Source of the DNA: Fallopia convolvulus
Lineage: Eukaryota; Streptophyta; Magnoliopsida; Caryophyllales; Polygonaceae
NCBI GenBank assembly: GCA_964016875.1
Contig: OZ024719.1
Span: forward strand, 71,061,224 to 71,125,223
Length of the DNA stretch: 64,000 nt
Reading direction: 5' to 3'
The notes under the pieces were generated by a model that saw nothing but the letters and a program-made list of their open reading frames with translations, made no database searches and was not told where the DNA came from. Of the stretch, positions 35,123 to 46,870 are shown in pieces (positions within the stretch are counted from its first letter, which is position 1; each line of letters opens with the position of its first letter). The position numbers and the translations under genes were made by a program.

Positions 35123-35686
35123 CTAATTAACGCCGTTAAATCTGACGCCCATCATCATCATAACCCTAAACTCCTCAAAACTGATACTTCCGTCACCGTC
35201 AGCGTCAACTCCGGAGATCATCCGTCGACAATCGGCGATGGTACAGCTGTCCCCCAAGCTCCTCATGATCTCCATTAGCTCATCGGCGGAGATCGATCCG
35301 TCTCCGTCGATGTCGTAGACGGAGAAGGCGTCGCGGAGATTGACCAGGATCTCGTCGGAGTCGACGCCCTTGGTGTTGAGCTCCACGAATTCGGCCAGAT
35401 CGATGAATCCGTCGGAGTCGGAGTCGACCTCGCGGATCATCGCGTGGATCTCGTCGTCGGAGACGCTCTGGCCGAGGCTCGACATGATGGATCGGAGCTC
35501 AGATAACGAGATCCTGCCGTCGCCGTTCGCGTCGAATTTGTTGAAGACGAGCGCCAATTCCTCCAAATGGCGATTGTGGTGGTGGTGGTTGGAGGCGGTT
35601 CGGGAGATCGGCGGCGACGCTGATCTAGTTGATGATGATTTGTGCTTCTTTGTTGTCTTCTTGAGGAGTGATTTGAAGCCCGCCAT
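35123..35686 (-). CDS. Calmodulin-like calcium-binding protein (CML) with four EF-hands
   Basis: CML proteins sense calcium and regulate target proteins. This intronless gene encodes 187 aa. A basic Ser/His-rich N-terminal extension of about 40 residues (MAGFKSLLKKTTKKHKSSST) precedes four EF-hand loops: DANGDGRISLSE, DSDSDGFIDLAE, DIDGDGSISADE and DADGDGSISFEE. Each loop keeps acidic residues at positions 1, 3, 5 and 12, so all four should bind calcium. The linker between hands two and three is NTKGVDSDEILVNLRDAF. The tail ends RVMMMMGVRFNGVN. Length and architecture fit the CML25/CML26 or CML15-18 groups. The gene is GC-rich against AT-rich flanks. A TATA box lies 82 bp upstream. Confidence 0.93.
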   Translation of the reverse strand: MAGFKSLLKKTTKKHKSSSTRSASPPISRTASNHHHHNRHLEELALVFNKFDANGDGRISLSELRSIMSSLGQSVSDDEIHAMIREVDSDSDGFIDLAEFVELNTKGVDSDEILVNLRDAFSVYDIDGDGSISADELMEIMRSLGDSCTIADCRRMISGVDADGDGSISFEEFRVMMMMGVRFNGVN

Positions 35687-35767
35687 TGATGATGTTGATA
35701 AGATTCTTGATTGCCTAATTGATGCTGTTGATTTGATTTTCGGAAGGGAATATCGGAGGAGGATTGT

Positions 35768-35775
35768 ATATATAG
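35768..35775 (-). promoter_or_regulatory. TATA box of the CML gene
   Basis: TATATATA on the gene strand, 82 bp before the start codon, which is a typical distance for a short plant 5' UTR. Confidence 0.55.
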
Positions 35776-37062
35776 AGGCTAGAGATTGAGGATCGTAGAA
35801 GGAAGGTGGGATATATATTCACGCGTTTTCTGGAAAGAGAAGATATAAATTATTTCTGTCAATTATGAATATATGTATAGTTTGTTAAATGATTAGTTTG
35901 AAAAAAAAAATCTGTTTAAACAGTTATGAATGAGAGAAGGCGCGGGAAATTTCGTTGAACGATCCGAAGTTAGTGTAAAGGCGGAATTTAGCCCTATCCG
36001 CTTTCCTGTGACCCAACTGTCACGGTACGTGTCAATAATTGGAATTGATAAATCTCAGTCTGATGCCACTTCTTTATTATCAAAGATTTGTTTTCAATCA
36101 AAGAAAATAAGGTGAGATGGATCCAATTAAACGTCCATGAAACTGTAATTTGAATCATTGAACAACTTTTAAATTGGAAATATGTAACTGGTAAAGTTCG
36201 GTATTCGGTGCATTATGTAAATAAGATTTTATTTTGAAAGGAGAGATTTTTTAAACCAAACACTAGGCTCATGAAAAAGAGAAAAGGGTACTTTCGGATA
36301 TCTGGCCTCAAGGATATTACTCCGAGTTAGGAGTGTATCCATTGTTGGGAAGTGAGGGTGAATTTTAAATATATTAATAATTTAATACTTCGAATTAGGG
36401 GAGTATATCAAAAGCACTATGCTCATTAAAATTAAAGTGTTGGCGTTTGACTGCTTTGCATTAAAATTTAAAGTCACCGACCGTTCATCATTAACCACCC
36501 GAGCACCACCTTCACACACTCCGCCCACGCTAGCGATTCTCGTCACATCGTGTCCGAGCTCTCCCTCGACACCTAGCCTGCACGATGCAACCGAGGTCGT
36601 GCAATTCACTCTTGGTTTGTAACTTATGTAGTTTAAATTTGAAATAATTCTCTTCCTCGAATTCAAAGTATTGCGAAGAAATTGAATTTGTGCAAATTTG
36701 TGTCATAGTGTGTGATTTCCATTTTGACTAGTTCAAATGTTTGAGTAGAGTCTAGATTAGGAATGCTTGTAGTGGTGGTTTGGTTCGACACTAGTGGTGG
36801 TAATTGTGGACGTACGGCAACGATTGGTTCACATATGCTCGATCGGTGAGACTGGTGCTTTGGTCTCTCTTTGTGTGGTCCTCAAGCGCAAATTCAACCT
36901 ATTTTCTTAAAAAAAAAATTGGCAACCGTAGATCGACAATTTAAAAGGATTTTTGAGCCTATTTATGAAAAAAATTTGGAAAAGAGAGGGGCGAACAAAT
37001 TTAATGTATTTTAATATTTGAGTGCATCCCCTGACATATTATTCAGGGGTATGAATGCCCTC
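35776..37062. other. Intergenic DNA upstream of the CML gene
   Basis: No gene is supported. A GC-richer stretch at 36480-36600 has short open frames in both directions without recognisable motifs. Confidence 0.4.
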
Positions 37063-37067
37063 GTCTT

Positions 37068-38014
37068 TATTGAGATTATATATTATCTTTTATTATATCT
37101 AGTATCTTTGTATTAAGGTTAATTATATTTTTATAATATTCTAGGATATCTCTAAGATATCTTTGCCTTATTACTTTATCAATTCATGTATAAATATCCC
37201 TCTACATTGATTAATAAAGTTATGCAATTCTACACAACTCTATTATGGTATCGGAGCGTTTTGTCTAGCGGCATTTTGATCCTGAATTTTTTTTTCTCTC
37301 ATGGTTGCCGATGTCAATAATCGGTCACCAATAATTACCACAAAATAACTTCCGTTGCTTTAACAAAAAAAACTCTCTGCCTTCGATCGGGTGTCTTCGA
37401 CGAAATCGAGATCGCTTTTGGGTGTCTCCGACGGAATCGAGATCGCCTTCGTGCGTCTCATACAAAATCGGGATCGCCTTCGGGCATCTCATACAAAATC
37501 GGGACCGCCTTCGGGCTTCTCATACAAAATCAAGATCTCCTCAAAGAGACTCACACAAAAACCGAGATATCCTCAAGGAGACTCACACAAAACCCGTGAT
37601 CTCCTAAGGGAGACTCACACAAAAACCGAGATCTCCTAAGGGAGACTCACACAAAAACCGAGATCTCCTAAGGGAGACTCACACAAAGACAAGATCAACT
37701 ACAAAGCCGGAATCGCCTTAGTCTCCAACAAAGATGGCTCCGTTCGATTCACTCCAATAACACGAGATTGTCTCCAAGCATAGAGATCGTCTCCAAGCTT
37801 GTTCTTCGGGCCTCTCCGTCCAGCTTGCAGGGGATATTGAGATCATATATTATCTTTTATTATAGCTAGAATCTTTGTATTATGGTTAATTATATTTTCA
37901 TAATATTCTAGAATATCTCCAAGATATCTTTTCCTTATTACTCTATACCAATTCATGTATAAATATCTCTCTACATTGATTAATAAAGTTATGCAATTCT
38001 ACACAACTCTATTA
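37068..38014 (+). mobile_element. Complete TRIM-type LTR retrotransposon
   Basis: The 5' LTR is 37068-37245 (178 bp) and the 3' LTR is 37835-38014 (180 bp); both start TATTGAGAT and end CTCTATTA, with few differences. The primer-binding site, TGGTATCGGAGC at 37246-37257, follows the 5' LTR and fits initiator Met tRNA. A polypurine tract, GCAGGGGA, precedes the 3' LTR. GTCTT flanks both sides (37063-37067 and 38015-38019), the expected 5-bp target duplication. The 589-bp interior encodes no gag or pol and is mostly a 32-bp minisatellite. It is non-autonomous and must be mobilised by another element. Confidence 0.85.
37390..37690. repeat. 32-33-bp minisatellite inside the TRIM
   Basis: About nine tandem units with core CCGAGATCTCCTAAGGGAGA followed by CTCACACAAA. 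The last units repeat at exactly 32-base spacing (37562, 37594, 37626, 37658). The earlier units are more diverged (ATCGGGATCGCC, then TTCGGG...CTCATACAAA). Because the units lack stops in more than one frame, they create spurious open frames. Confidence 0.8.
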
Positions 38015-38019
38015 GTCTT

Positions 38020-40883
38020 AACACCAAATCATATTCGTGTGGGACTATACTGGGGCAATGATGATAATGCTTAGGTTTTTTATATACACTCTCTCGGTTT
38101 TATGTTAAGGCAAAAGTGTATACATTAAGACCCCTAGACCTAGACATGGAATGGGGCTGGGATGGGCCGGTTCCAGGCCGGGCCAAAGAAACTGCACCCA
38201 GGACCGGCCCGGTATTGGAGTCGGTTGTGCCTGGCTAGTATAATTAGGCCCACACCTTTTTAAAAAAAAAAACTTTTACATGTAAATTATCCGGGCTGGT
38301 TCGGGCCCGATCAGGCCAGGATACAATTACCCAACCCGAGCTCGGACCGTGGCCTGGGCGGGTTTAACCCAGCTGGCCCACGGTAATTTAAACGCACCCA
38401 AAGTATATATTTTGATTAAACTAGAGACCGGAGTAGCTAGCTGAATGTATCATTCTTATCCGATTACATTGGGTGTTGTTGTCAGTCGGATTTATGAACA
38501 TCATTTAAACCCACCAGAAAACGAACTTTGTATGTGGCGAGAGATCGATGTACATTTATTTGTCGGCCAAGGTCCATCATCATTCATCAGCTACGAGCTT
38601 CATATTTGTCCACTCAAATAAATTTATGAACGACTTAATTGGTAGAGAAAAATATATTACATTATAATGCAGATTTCACCAAATAATAAACCCAGCCCTT
38701 TGTAAATCGCCAGGCTATGTTCTGAATATGTCAAGTTTTAATGGAAGCTCAGATAGACAAATTAGGAAAATTTTATTTAATTACCTTAGTATCCCCTTCA
38801 AATTATTCTAGAGTAAATTTCTCATGTGCTAATAATTGTAGCTTCTACCCATTTCTAGATTTCTTAATTACTCAAACTTCCATGCTAGATGTGAAAAAAA
38901 TAGATACTCCGTTATACCCGGACGCAGAAATTAATTAAAATGGGAGCATAAATAAATAGGGTTGCAGATGCGAAGGCATCAAGCTTGAAGTCCAGCGTAA
39001 TAGCATATTGTGCCTCTTCCATCATGAGCTTGTTTGAGGTTATATCGTTTTTGATATTCATCATATATGAAGCTATTATTTTTATCAAAATGATACCGTT
39101 TTTGGAATTTTATAATGACGTTGTAACCTTGATTAAAAAAATTGATGCACTCGCTCTAACTCGACGAATCTAGACATGTCTCGTTGCCATAATAAAAAAA
39201 TATTAAAAACCGTAAAAAGAAGCGAGTGGAACCGGAAAAGAATTTTGATCCTCCGAAAAAAGGAAAATAAAACGAATTAGTTTAAATTTTGAAAATAAAA
39301 TTTTAAAGCCCATCCAAAGTGGTGGGTTAGATAAATGCAAAACTAAGACCTAACTCAGAATAATCAAAATCTAAATACACTTTCCTCTAACAAGATCATG
39401 GTATAGATAATAAACAACATGTAGGGAAATCGTAATCTGGACTGAAGTGGGGGCATCGTTTCCCACTTGACCCCACTTGAGTTTGTCCCTTGTTATATTG
39501 GATATCCGGTATGTGTTTACAAAAAATCATGATTCGTATCAAATCGATTATTAGCTAGATATCTAACAAATGATACCTGATTGGTTCTAATATCTGATTT
39601 TGGATATTCAAATTATCTGTTTTGTAAATTTTTTGTTACTTTTGTTAGGGTCGAGTCCAATTTTATGTCGAATCAATAGATATTCGATTGGTCTTGTTCT
39701 CACAAACTCTATAGATGAAGTTAATAAAATCCTCCCATAGAAAACTAGTGAACTCATAAAAAAAACAAAAAAAAAAATTCATAAGTTTATAAGAAGAGAA
39801 AAAATTTCCATTTCAGTCATTTTTTATTTGACATTTAGAATTTTATCAACTATCTACCCTTCAATGTCTTTTTCAATTCTACTAGAACTAAATTCACATT
39901 TGATGTTGCAAAAACCCTCCTAACATCATATATATTATTAAATTTTTTTATACTCTTTTCAACAACATATATTATATATAATAACAGAAATACTAAATAC
40001 ATATTTGTCTCAAAATCTCAATGAGCATTTGAGAAATTTAATCGAATCGGGCTGAATACGTTTAAATTCAAAACCGATAATGTTGGCGCAAATAATTACG
40101 GATTGATTTTTCCGATCGAAACGACAAATTAGATAATTTTGCTCATCCTTGCTCATCGGGATACTTTTCAAAAACCTAGATTATTCTCTCAATAGACCCA
40201 CGTTTCTTGAATATTTGGACCCAAAATAAGTTCAACCCATTTCTCATTCGAAGATGAATTATAATCCTAACACAGGCTCCCACATAGCTTCACCAAACGT
40301 TCTATGACAGGATCACTATTAGCTAGGTGATTGATGTAGTCTAGTATCTTTTTTTTTTTTGCCGAAGATGTAGTCTAGTACTTGTATAGTCTATAGTAAA
40401 ATTGGGTGAACTCTAGGAAAATAATTAAAAAAATAAATAAATGTAGACGTGGTGAGAAAAAGATCGATCTCATCTTAAACATTGATTTATGATTGAACGG
40501 TTGTGATATTTCTAACTCTACCTACAGAGTTAAATTGCAACTCTACTGGAGCACAATCCCCTTAGAAAACATACACCTCAATTTCACTTGAATTATCAAC
40601 TAATTAAGGGAGGCACGAAAGTAGGATTGAGCATCGGTTCAAAACAAAATCGAAATTTGATTTAAGGTGAATAAAAAACTAAACCAAATTAGTTCGGTTT
40701 CGATCAAATTTATCGGTTCGAGATAGACAAAAGGTTTTTCTTTTGGAAAATTTAAACCAAACCGAATTTAAACGAAATCGAACTGAAACTGAAAATTGAA
40801 AATTTTCTAAAATGAAAACCGAAACAAAGAATCTAAGTTTCAGTTCGACCAAAATTTTTGGTTTGAACCGACCCATGCTTAAT
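38020..40883. other. Gene-free intergenic DNA
   Basis: No gene is supported. 38140-38400 is GC-rich with repeated GGCCGG/CCCGGCC phrases of a common dispersed plant repeat. 40620-40880 has CGGTTC/AACCGAA phrases with weak inverted symmetry. The rest is AT-rich. Confidence 0.4.
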
Positions 40884-41640
40884 TGTTGGGTCAATGTTGA
40901 GAATTTATATTCTACAACACTGAAACAACGATCGAACTCTCCAGTTTTAACAATGACAAACAACATTAGGAAACTAATGTGTTATGTCCAAGTATTTCAA
41001 GGAAATTACAAGTCAAACAGAAATTACAAAAGTTGTATGAAGGTGTTCCCATCAAGGGAACTCAGGAGTCACAAGTTCTTGACTCAAGGGAATTCACATA
41101 TGAGGACAAAAACAACTCAGCTCAAAATGCGGAAGCCTATTCCAGATAAAACAGAGGCACAATCTGTTCCTCAAACTGAGCCGATTGATCCAATGACCCA
41201 ATGAGCTTCAAGAGTTAAAAAAATTCAATTTAAATCACATGTGAAGAAAGTACACATATTTAGAGAGCAAAACAAGGATATTTCAAACAAATGGCCTAAG
41301 AGATAAGATATGATTGAGCGTCAAGCATCACATGCCTATATAAGCCCTTAACAATCTTCTTGCTACTTACTTATCACAAAGCCTCAAGCAATCCTAAAGG
41401 AGCCAAGCAAGAAAGGAGGAGAAATCTAGAGAATTCCCGACGATGATTGTGTAATCTCAGCGACAGTGAAAAGCAAGTTCTCACAAAGCCTCAAGCAAAC
41501 TCTATTAATTCCATTAACTACATATTAGTAACTAATTAACCGCAATCCATTGTCAGGCCAAACACGTCCCTTGTGTCAACAACGTACAATCAATAACTAC
41601 GAATAGAGATTAATCTTCGATCCATATGAATTGGGAGACA
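40884..41640 (+). mobile_element. Partial LTR, family A
   Basis: It starts TGTTGGGTCAATG and contains phrases shared with the reverse strand of 60199-61042, such as GTTCCCATCAAGGGAACTCA versus GTTCCCATCACATGGGAACT, and GTTCCTCAAACTGAG versus the matching AGTCTGAGGAAC. Its opening also resembles the solo LTR at 51734. No 3' end or target duplication is seen, so the copy is truncated near 41640. Confidence 0.5.
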
Positions 41641-41755
41641 CCTTAGGTCTGTGACCTTGGATCAGCAAAAAGAGAAAAAGAGATAAAAGATAAGAATTCT
41701 TTTAACGTTTAAAAAAAATAGATTTCTTACGACGTATTAAATTGTTTTCTATTAT

Positions 41756-41943
41756 GTCCGACATGGTGTGGCCTAGTAGTCAAAGGCATATGATGCTATA
41801 TTGAGAGGTTCCGTGTTCAATCATCTATGCCTTCGTTCTTCTCTTGAGTATCATTCCTTCTACTGGATTGAACCAATTTACTTAATTCTATCACAAACTT
41901 AAAATTTATCAACGAAAGTAGATTCCTCGTCGAAAAAAAAAAA
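41756..41943 (+). mobile_element. tRNA-derived SINE
   Basis: It has an RNA polymerase III A-box-like TGGCCTAGTAG at 41769-41779. A B-box-like GTGTTCAATCA follows at 41813-41823. The 3' end, TTCCTCGTCGAAAAAAA, is the typical plant SINE tail. Flanking TTTTCTATTAT and TTCCTATTACA are an imperfect target duplication. It is 188 bp, as usual for the class. Confidence 0.6.
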
Positions 41944-42626
41944 TTCCTATTACATACCAAGCATTGATGTTACATGAAAATCAAAAGTCGTTCGTACCAT
42001 CAGAAACTAGCTGTAATTTGAGCTTGATCAGAACAATATATGACTGCAAATTCTTCCTCCGATATAATTACATGCTTGAAAAAAAGAAGCTAAAATTTCA
42101 AAATCTTCCTCGGATATAATAATTACATTCATGATTAAAAAAAAAAGCCTGAAATAATTTGATATGGAGAGAGCATGTGAATATGATATTAATTTGAAGG
42201 CCGGCCTGTTCCACGTACTACCTTAATTTCCCTGTCGTCATTTTCAGAATAGTAATGAAGTCGATCTCGACCTCTTACAACAACCCTCCCACCTCTCTCT
42301 TAAATTCTTTTGGGTAATGCAATAAAGATTGTTTGGACCTCGATCTATCACTTAGCTATAAGGGTAGTGTTGTGGACAATTTTAATATATCTAGCTACTA
42401 TCTAGGGTATAGATACAACGTAACTATACAGAAATCACTAAGAGTGTGTGTTGTGGTTGCCCAAGTTTTTGGTCATAGAAGATAGAGGGTATTTTTATCA
42501 TAAAATAATAAGAGAGAGAAAATTTTAGTCTTAAAAAATTGAGATTTTGGACATCATGATGCCCATAAACCATCTTGGTCATTGTTGGTCATTCCATAAC
42601 AATTTGACAAGTGTCAAATTATGATA
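41944..42626. other. Intergenic DNA
   Basis: No gene or element is recognised. A short direct repeat of TTCCTC(C/G)GATATAAT occurs near 42053 and 42107. Confidence 0.35.
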
Positions 42627-42872
42627 TACTCCATCCGTTTCAAAATAGTTGATCTTAGACAAAATTGCACACTTATTAAGGAAATTTATTTTTTATCCAA
42701 ACTACCCCTATAAGTACACTTTGGGAGATTCAACTAAAAATAAAATAAATTTTGGGATATGTGTAATGTGGGGTATAGATAAGTGTATAAATGGAAAAAA
42801 AAGTTAGATGAACACGTATTTTGAAACAAAAAAAATGGTTTTAAGAACAACTATTTTGAAACGGAGGGAGTA
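42627..42872. mobile_element. Stowaway-like MITE, sister of 20901-21146
   Basis: Starts TACTCCATCCGTTTCAAAAT and ends GAAACGGAGGGAGTA. It is 246 bp, the same length as the copy at 20901-21146, with shared internal phrases such as CTTAGACAAA and TGCACA. Confidence 0.75.
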
Positions 42873-43477
42873 TCTTTTTATTTTTTTGTTTAATCAATTA
42901 AACTAAAAGAATAAACATATATTTTTATAATTGGATGACCAAGATTTTGGAGCAACCACTACACTTGCTCTAATTGCTATATGAATGATTTATAAGAGTG
43001 GTGTTGTTTACAACTTTAATTTACGTAGAGTTGTTTTTGGATGGTTTGTGTATTAATCTGTAATTACAGATTTGAAAAGATTCAACCAGAAGTACGAACA
43101 TAGTATCATCATTGTGTTGGCTATGTCGATGACAAAAGGAGATAAATGACTTTATTAGAAGGCAAATAATCCAGATTTCATACTACAATTATGATATGTT
43201 TTAAGATGATATATATATATATATCGAGACTAGAAACCCTAATGGCCTACGAACCCAAACAAATCATGATAAACCTAATAATAAAATATGTAGCATATCA
43301 GTTTGCTTGAGGCTAGTAACACCACCATATGAAGCGCAACCCCTGAACACTTTGCTAGGGAACTCCACTCCCAAACCCCTAGTAAATATCAATGACAATT
43401 AATAAATGCATTCACATACAATAAATTATAATTAGGTTTTAAATATTTTTGTTTGGTAGAAGAAGAGACGAAACTCT
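42873..43477. other. Intergenic DNA
   Basis: No gene is seen. A short (AT)n run lies at about 43209-43223. Confidence 0.35.
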
Positions 43478-45912
43478 TGTAACACCCCGACTTCCGTCGA
43501 GGCGCTACTGGGAAATAGACCTTACCAGGTACTATTATTTAGGTTGACAACTACACTGTAGGACCTTACAACGCGGGCACGACGAGAAAACATAATAAAA
43601 CATCCAACCTTTATTTGATAAAACTTATAAAACTTAGTTATGCATGAATTCCCGAAAATCATAAATATCCAAAAACGTTACCACACCTACCGAAACTGAA
43701 CTATCCAAAAATAATAATAAACGAAATGCAATACCAACTCTATCTAACAAATATTAAAATCAACATCCTAACTATTATGAATAACTAGTAAAAACCGATC
43801 CCACTATGACACGCGCTCTTTTACCGCTCCGGCCCACCATCTTGCCTCGGTTCCTGCACGGCTCCCTGATTCATACCTGGAACTGAAAAATGTTCCCCGA
43901 AGGGTCAGCGTCTAATCTACCAAGCTAGAAAGAGTACGGAGATTATAGAACGTTTTAAAATCAGTTGTCTATAGTCAGCATACAAATCCACAACCGCAAT
44001 CATAACTCTAAAGGCCAATACCTATATTAGTTATATCAATCACAACAGTCACATACGCAGATCAATCACAGTCATTCAACAACGCAATTCTTCCTTTGTC
44101 CACAATCCGTCATCCAAGGCGCTCATCACCGCGCCGAGTGCAGAGGCAGGCCCTCCCACTCCACTTCCTAATCTCCCTTCTAACTCCGGGCTAAGCCTCC
44201 ACTGGAGCGCTTGCCAAAAACACACAGATAATAATTTTCGTTTGAAGGGGTACGATTTTCCCAGTCACACGGGTCAAAGTAGCCAACTCTTCCTCAACAC
44301 CAGCTACAATGGGCCGTGTCGGAAACGGTACCAACACAGAGAAAACGTTCCAAACTAATTTCCGATAAAATATATTTAAAATCATTTACGCACACAACAC
44401 TCAAGGAGTTCAAAGCAATTTAAAAGGTATTCGGGACTAGTTCCCAAAACCCGACCTACAATAACGATACACAATCTAACAAGGCAGAGAAGAACCGAGC
44501 AAGTCGAAAAACGACTTACCTCGAAACGAAGGATCCTCAATAAAGACGGAAATCAAGAACGCGAGCGGAAACAATTCCCTAAAGCATTTATATAATAAGA
44601 GATTAGCCCAAGTACGAGCCGGACCAAGGTAACCCAATCAAGGTGACACACTAAACTTAAACCACCGAACTTAACCGAATTAATATACACATATATAATA
44701 AAATAATATAGAATGGAGCTTGGCTACTATTTTCCCACTATTCTTAGTCTAACAACACAACCCAATCCTATTAGAAATCAATTCCCAAATGCCCGAATCA
44801 ATCGGCCCACTCCACTTCTCTCGTGACCAACAACCCAACCCAACCCAGCCAAATTAAATTTTAAAGTTAAAATCAACCCAACCCAAATTAGCAAAATCAA
44901 TCCGAATTCCCAGCCTAAGTCAATTTGCCAACATAACAACATAATATACTTAATACAAATAATATAAAATAAAAAAAATAAAAAAATATAAACCCATCCT
45001 TCCCCTGCATGTTGAAAGAAAGCGATGACCCCCTCCCCAAAACCAGAATCGGATCTGGAACGCCGACAACACACCGTAGTTCGTCCCCCGTGACGCTCGC
45101 TCTCGCAAAACCACCCGACGCACCCGCCTTAGCCCCCTCAACTAACCGGCCTTTTCCTATGCCCCGAACAAATCCTCCCGATGATAATAAAGAGGAGGTT
45201 GACGACTTACCGGCGGCTGTTTCGATCGGAAGTAGCGCGCGAAGACGACCAGACTCGTCGGCGGCGTTTTCTTGGAAAGGAATCCTAAAAAAAATCTGGG
45301 CAGAAATACTGTGGAAAGATGGTGAGGGTTGTGCAAGAGAAACACCAACAGAAAAGAGGTAGTTCGGGTCAAGAACGCGGTACCGATGATCGAAGGTTAG
45401 TGCGGCGGCGGAACTCCTGGAGACAACGACCACCGACTCTGACGGTTCTTCTCGTGACTCAAGGTCTATGCCTTTGTTCGTGATAGTTGTCGGAGGCAAC
45501 GCGGGTTCGGGTTGCTGAAGCGGACGACAAGAAAACAGGGCAAGGTTTGGAGGACGACGGGTTTTGGAGGACGACGGGTTTCGGCGTTGAAGTTTCACAA
45601 CCATAACTTTCCGAAATATATAGGACTCGGCTTAGGGTTTAGATAGGATTATGCTTTAGTTTAGATAGGATTATGCTTTAGTTAAACCAAGAATTATCTA
45701 AACTAAAGTGGATCATATAAATATATCTATTTCCTTAACCGACTTTGAACTACTTGAATATAGTTTGTTAGATTAAGAATAATTAATTAAGTAATATGGA
45801 TATGGCCTAAGGGTGATTCTATAGAATTGTAGTTAGTTACGGATCAAAACAATCCCGAATCCAAACCCCGTTGAAAAAGAAAATTGTGTAAACCGCGAAC
45901 CCGAGTATTACA
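43478..45912 (-). mobile_element. Large Gypsy-type LTR with adjoining pol remnant
   Basis: On the minus strand the LTR starts TGTAATACTCGGG at 45912 and ends GTCGGGGTGTTACA at 43478, a 2.4-kb unit with the TGTAACACC-type termini of Ty3/Gypsy chromovirus LTRs. Just before it on the minus strand, 45960-45913, lies TTTCGAGACGAAATTTCC and an AAGGGGGG polypurine tract. This matches the end of a Gypsy polyprotein (the common F-E-D-E-I-type ending) followed by the 3' LTR. The rest of the element is missing. Long open frames inside (44915-45604, minus) are low-complexity LTR sequence. Confidence 0.6.
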
Positions 45913-45960
45913 TACTACCCCCCTTAGGAAATTTCGTCTCGAAACTTGATTACGAAGAAA

Positions 45961-46199
45961 AGATATTCGAGGTTTTCACAACTCTCCGACCCCTCAAGGG
46001 GACGTTTTATTAACTTCAATAGAGTTTATACAAACTAAAATAGAGTTTATTAACCTCAACCCCCAAAAGATAGAGTTTATTAACTTCAAAACGGACGAGT
46101 GAAAGCAACTTAATAATTTTTGGTCATGAAATCAATCCAAATAGGATCTTGATTTGGCGCCATTTAATCGAAAATAATCAATTTTACAGGGCTTAGTTT
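45961..46199. other. DNA between two LTR fragments
   Basis: GAGTTTATTAAC-type phrases are repeated three times (46020-46090). No gene is seen. Confidence 0.35.
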
Positions 46200-46640
46200 T
46201 GTTGAGAGTTGTCCTACATCTGAAATTAGAAAGTATAATTGCCTAGTATATAACTTAATGAGCTACTCCACCCATTTCCATATGGTTTTGGGTTAGAGTC
46301 ATTGTATTTGTGTGCTAGACCCGTTATCGCACGACCCCCAGATTATTGGCCAATCGGACTTTATCATGGTATTAGAGCTATTCGTCTAACGACTTCTTTC
46401 GATCCTAGGCCCGTCCCATCATGTTGTCTAAGTGTCAATTGGGCTAGTTTTCCCAGTTGCACTTGCAGGGGCGTATTCCGTCATGTTGTCTAAGTGTCAA
46501 CTGAGATAGTTCACCCTGTTGTACTTGCGGAGGCGTGTTAGAATTTGTTTTAATTTTCACATCTAAAGTTGGGACACTAACTTACCGAGTATAAGGATTA
46601 CTCCACCTAAGGTGTATTCTAAAAAAAGTGTTTGAATATT
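46200..46640 (+). mobile_element. Small LTR element fragment with Met-tRNA primer site
   Basis: TGTTGAGAGTTGTCCTACATC at 46200 resembles the start of a common plant LTR. TGGTATTAGAGC at 46368-46379 is a primer-binding-site-like motif close to that of Met-initiator tRNA. The interior has two copies of a roughly 65-bp unit containing CATGTTGTCTAAGTGTCAA. A second LTR-like start, TGTTAGAATTTG, appears at about 46537. No complete 3' LTR or target duplication was found. Confidence 0.4.
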
Positions 46641-46870
46641 CAAGTCACAATTTTTTTTAATGAGGGCCCCTATCAAAGATAAAATCTAGGTTTATAAATT
46701 AATTGACAAAGCATAAAAATTAGGTAAATCGGTTTACACTAACCATCTCAATCTATAAAAAAAAAGTAGTGAGACTTTATTTTTCACCCAATTAAAAAAA
46801 AAGAATGCAAGAATCGAACCTGTAATCTCTAACATCCCCACATACCTTCTACTATTAGATCTTCTCATGG
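46640..46870 (-). mobile_element. Possible second SINE (minus strand)
   Basis: On the minus strand GGTTCGATTC (46820-46811) is a good pol III B box, preceded by GATCTAATAGTAGAAGG. A downstream phrase, AACCGATTTACCTAATTTT, resembles AACCAATTTACTTAATTCT in the SINE at 41756. The ends are unclear. Confidence 0.35.

Noticed and set aside
35340..35789. A 149-codon frame opposite the CML gene
   Set aside because: It is the antisense shadow of the GC-rich CML coding sequence and has no motif of its own.
37391..37639. Overlapping open frames of 61-82 codons
   Set aside because: They are produced by the 32-bp minisatellite in the TRIM, which lacks stops in more than one frame.
44915..45604. A 229-codon open frame on the minus strand
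   Set aside because: It lies inside a Gypsy-type LTR, is low complexity with a phenylalanine-rich end, and overlaps other long frames. No domain is visible.
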